A stretch of 6,233 nt of DNA from an uncultured Pseudodesulfovibrio sp. (GTDB taxonomy: Bacteria; Desulfobacterota; Desulfovibrionia; Desulfovibrionales; Desulfovibrionaceae): positions 1 through 6,233 of the forward strand of contig CAMYLL010000174.1 in assembly GCA_947259235.1 (NCBI GenBank). The letters run 5' to 3'. Below, in pieces: positions 6,182-6,233 of this stretch. The notes under the pieces were generated by a model, which was not told the origin of the DNA, ran no database searches, and saw only the letters and a list, made by a program, of their open reading frames with translations. The position numbers and the translations under genes are program-made. How positions within the stretch are numbered: position 1 is the stretch's first letter; every line of letters starts with the position of its first letter.

Positions 6182-6233
6182 TGCAACTCGTTTTCGTGGT
6201 TCCTCTGAATCAGGATTTCGCGACGGCTCCCCG
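6175..6233 (-). CDS. Possible 3' end of an upstream gene overlapping the PHP start
   Basis: One minus-strand frame is open from the window edge and ends at TGA (6177-6175), giving a tail ending REILIQRNHENELQC. The stop overlaps the PHP start as ATGCTGA, a common arrangement for translationally coupled genes, which would explain the lack of a close Shine-Dalgarno for PHP. Only 18 codons are visible, so no function can be named. A second frame also ends within this stretch, at a TGA near 6213, so the reading frame of any upstream gene is undecided. Confidence 0.25.
   Translation of the reverse strand, partial: GSRREILIQRNHENELQC

Noticed and set aside
5285..6208. Plus-strand open frame of 307 codons opposite the PHP gene
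   Set aside because: Mirror of the PHP gene, which has every PHP motif; no recognisable content in the plus-strand product.

Overview
The window is a compact, GC-rich bacterial chromosomal segment in which all four recognisable protein genes lie on the minus strand. Read in the direction of transcription (from the high-coordinate end) they are: a PHP-domain metal-dependent phosphoesterase, a KefB/CPA2-type cation:proton antiporter with a full RCK (TrkA-N plus TrkA-C) regulatory half, a membrane-bound sensor histidine kinase, and an NtrC-type sigma-54-dependent response regulator. GC content, gene style and protein flavour suggest a Deltaproteobacterium (Desulfobacterota), perhaps a Desulfovibrio/Pseudodesulfovibrio-like sulfate reducer. 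This is an impression from the sequence, not a database match. No RNA genes, CRISPR arrays, insertion sequences, integrases or att-like repeats are visible.

Layout. 1-55 is the non-coding tail after the regulator. 56-1474 encodes the regulator, which overlaps the kinase gene (1459 to 2961, or to 3054 if a GTG start is used) by 16 bases. 2962-3117 is the kinase leader, with a promoter-like element, two short inverted repeats and a 10-bp palindrome. 3118-5121 is the antiporter. 5122-5296 is an intergenic region with a candidate terminator for the PHP gene, a candidate promoter for the antiporter, and an inverted repeat that includes the antiporter ribosome binding site. 5297-6181 is the PHP gene. 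6182-6233 probably holds the end of another minus-strand gene, overlapping the PHP start.

How the genes fit together. The kinase and regulator are a textbook two-component pair: overlapping genes, a strong ribosome binding site for the regulator inside the kinase 3' end, and all expected phosphotransfer residues except the usual acidic residue after the kinase histidine. The regulator would activate sigma-54 promoters, but no convincing -24/-12 element lies in the window, so its targets are elsewhere. The antiporter is probably transcribed from its own promoter. Its link to the two-component pair is proximity and orientation only. The PHP gene appears to close a different upstream unit.

I did not find a clearly new biological system. 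The points most worth a second look are: the antiporter leader hairpin over its ribosome binding site; the altered Rossmann glycine motif in its RCK domain; serine in place of the usual Glu/Asp after the kinase histidine; the unresolved kinase start with an inverted repeat across a possible promoter; and the kinase's unrecognised periplasmic domain.
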